Both the position numbers and the translations under genes were made by a program. A DNA stretch of 64,000 nucleotides, from assembly GCF_900156415.1 (NCBI RefSeq), contig NZ_FTNM01000001.1:1178001-1242000 (forward strand), written 5' to 3'. Of this stretch, positions 62,814 through 64,000 are shown piece by piece (position 1 is the first letter of the stretch; every line of letters starts with the position of its first letter). Source of the stretch: Pontibacter lucknowensis. GTDB lineage: Bacteria; Bacteroidota; Bacteroidia; Cytophagales; Hymenobacteraceae. Below the pieces are notes generated by a model. It saw only the letters and a program-made list of their open reading frames with translations. It made no database searches and was not told the origin of the DNA.

Positions 62814-64000
62814 TAGGCAGTCTTTCGTTTAGTAGTGATTATTCGCTCTGCTAAAAACAACAGAAATGTCAGCAGGCCCAGCCAAGGTATAAGGCTATAC
62901 TGTTGTCGTTCCTGCTTGTCCTGCTTGCTAGTGGGGTGCACCACGGCTGGCTTCAGCTGGGATTCGTCTAGCGCACGGGCATCAAACTGGTTGGCAACCT
63001 GGTGCGGTAAAAGTAAAGGCAGTAAGAGCTCCGGCAATTGTGCGCTCTGCCCCAGCTGGCTCCAGGCCGGACCAAAACCGCTCCTGAAATGATAGACCTT
63101 GCCCAGCCCTAACCTTTGCACAGTAAGCAAAGGCTCTCCAGTTGTAGTCTGCCAAACCGTACTTGCCGTGGCTTGGTCTATACCTGCTGTTGAGAACTGG
63201 CGTATTTTGATGTTTTCAGGTCCTGTTGAGGTTAGCATCGCATTAGTAGCTACAGGCTCGGTAGTTGACTGTAACCAAAGTCGCGTGCCCTTCTTCTGTA
63301 CCTGCTCCAGCCAAATTGCCGGCACTTCCTCGCTGCTAAGCCAGAATAACCAGCCTGCAGTGGTGTCCGGGTGAGCGTCTGCTGTGAGTTGACGGAACTG
63401 GATCGGTATACCTGTGTAGCCGCTTATCGCCTGCACGGCCGCTCGCAGGTACCGCACTTCCGGCTGCTGCGCTTCGTCGTGTACTATACCTAGCAAAAGC
63501 GGTTCCTTGCGAATGTTGACCTGCTGCGTAGGTCTATTGCCCCATTGTGCAACAATACTGCTATCGTTTAGAGTGAAGCGTGCTTGTTTTGTGTAGAATG
63601 TGTTGGACTGTCCTGATCGGGAGAAGTGCTGTTTCTGATAGGTTGTGCCATTGCGATCACTTCGACCGGTAATCAGCAGCAGGCTGTCCGTTGGCAAGAT
63701 ATACGCGGCCTGTGCCCAGTTAACAGATTGCTCCAGTGCGACAGGTACCCAGCGGATATTCTCCTGCAAAGGAGCGGGTGTGCCTGTGAAGTGCCGTTGC
63801 TGATCTGAAGTGAAGAGCCAGACGCTGTCTTGAACTTGGTCATATCGTTGAGCCAAGGCAGGTAACAAGCCCCAGTGGTTGCCATTAGTTACTACAGAAT
63901 CTGTCGGTTCACTGCTCATCGCCTGCCATTGTTCTACAGGTATAGCTTCAAATGCCGGGGTATAGCGATGCAAGGTATAGCCCCGCTGCAACAGGTTATC
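62813..64000 (-). CDS. BatA-type membrane protein (partial, 5' end outside window)
   Basis: The open frame continues past base 64000, so only the C-terminal 395 residues are visible. They are periplasmic beta-rich sequence with a C-terminal membrane helix and basic tail (LIPWLGLLTFLLFLAERI, then TTKRKTA). Position and topology fit the large BatA-domain proteins that precede DUF4175 proteins in Bacteroidota, but the N-terminal BatA domain itself is not visible. Its stop shares a base with the DUF4175 start codon. Confidence 0.68.
   Translation of the reverse strand, partial: DNLLQRGYTLHRYTPAFEAIPVEQWQAMSSEPTDSVVTNGNHWGLLPALAQRYDQVQDSVWLFTSDQQRHFTGTPAPLQENIRWVPVALEQSVNWAQAAYILPTDSLLLITGRSDRNGTTYQKQHFSRSGQSNTFYTKQARFTLNDSSIVAQWGNRPTQQVNIRKEPLLLGIVHDEAQQPEVRYLRAAVQAISGYTGIPIQFRQLTADAHPDTTAGWLFWLSSEEVPAIWLEQVQKKGTRLWLQSTTEPVATNAMLTSTGPENIKIRQFSTAGIDQATASTVWQTTTGEPLLTVQRLGLGKVYHFRSGFGPAWSQLGQSAQLPELLLPLLLPHQVANQFDARALDESQLKPAVVHPTSKQDKQERQQYSLIPWLGLLTFLLFLAERIITTKRKTA

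Overview
The window looks like chromosomal DNA from a member of the Bacteroidota, most likely Hymenobacteraceae/Cytophagales (Pontibacter-like; inferred from gene content, not from a search). Supporting signs: several secreted proteins end in type IX secretion (T9SS) sorting domains; there are PorP/SprF proteins, DUF4175 and DUF4783 proteins; promoters match the Bacteroidota -7 element TAnnTTTG, often with TTG/TTTG 19-20 bp upstream; Shine-Dalgarno sites are generally absent; several genes start with TTG or GTG.

Layout. 1-8.8 kb: the end of an unidentified gene, a beta-helix lipoprotein, a YjbQ-type protein, a secreted M43 metalloprotease, a lipoprotein coupled to gpmI, then DUF4783, nadC and a YcxB-like protein. 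8.8-14.5 kb: methyltransferase plus ZIP metal transporter, a reverse-strand run of small envelope genes (two unknowns, an alpha/beta hydrolase, RlpA), two very small genes and an Hsp20-like protein. 14.5-20.5 kb: a T9SS-secreted surface protein, an OmpA lipoprotein, two paralogous small proteins of unknown function, and a Tat-exported amidohydrolase with a structured leader. 20.3-24.5 kb: a 42-residue protein and a eukaryote-like class Ia ribonucleotide reductase (nrdB, nrdA). 25-31 kb: rplU-rpmA, then a SAM-I riboswitch followed by metH and metF (methionine/one-carbon cycle). 31-35.6 kb: hemW with a third paralogue of the small family and a cyclase-family protein, a BamA/TamA-like outer-membrane protein, and an initiator tRNA.

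35.9-48.2 kb is the most distinctive block. Two giant multidomain adhesins with T9SS type B C-termini are each followed by their own PorP/SprF protein, and the block closes with a TPR/PD40/OmpA protein like those that anchor the T9SS to peptidoglycan. The second adhesin opens with an ice-binding-like DUF3494 domain.

48.3-57.5 kb looks like a catabolic and sensing locus: 3-hydroxybutyrate dehydrogenase, TonB-dependent receptor, lipoprotein alpha/beta hydrolase, sodium:solute symporter, a LytTR response regulator and a divergent 7TMR-DISM histidine kinase. I propose, as inference, that it takes up and oxidises a hydroxybutyrate-type ester. 57.8-64 kb: another hydrolase, then the end of a membrane-protein operon (BatA-like, DUF4175, unknown membrane protein) that runs off the window.

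Across the window the heptamer AGGTATA/TATACCT recurs far more often than chance would allow, in all frames and between genes. I see no insertion sequence, prophage, CRISPR array, rRNA or integrase; the region reads as stable core and envelope chromosome.
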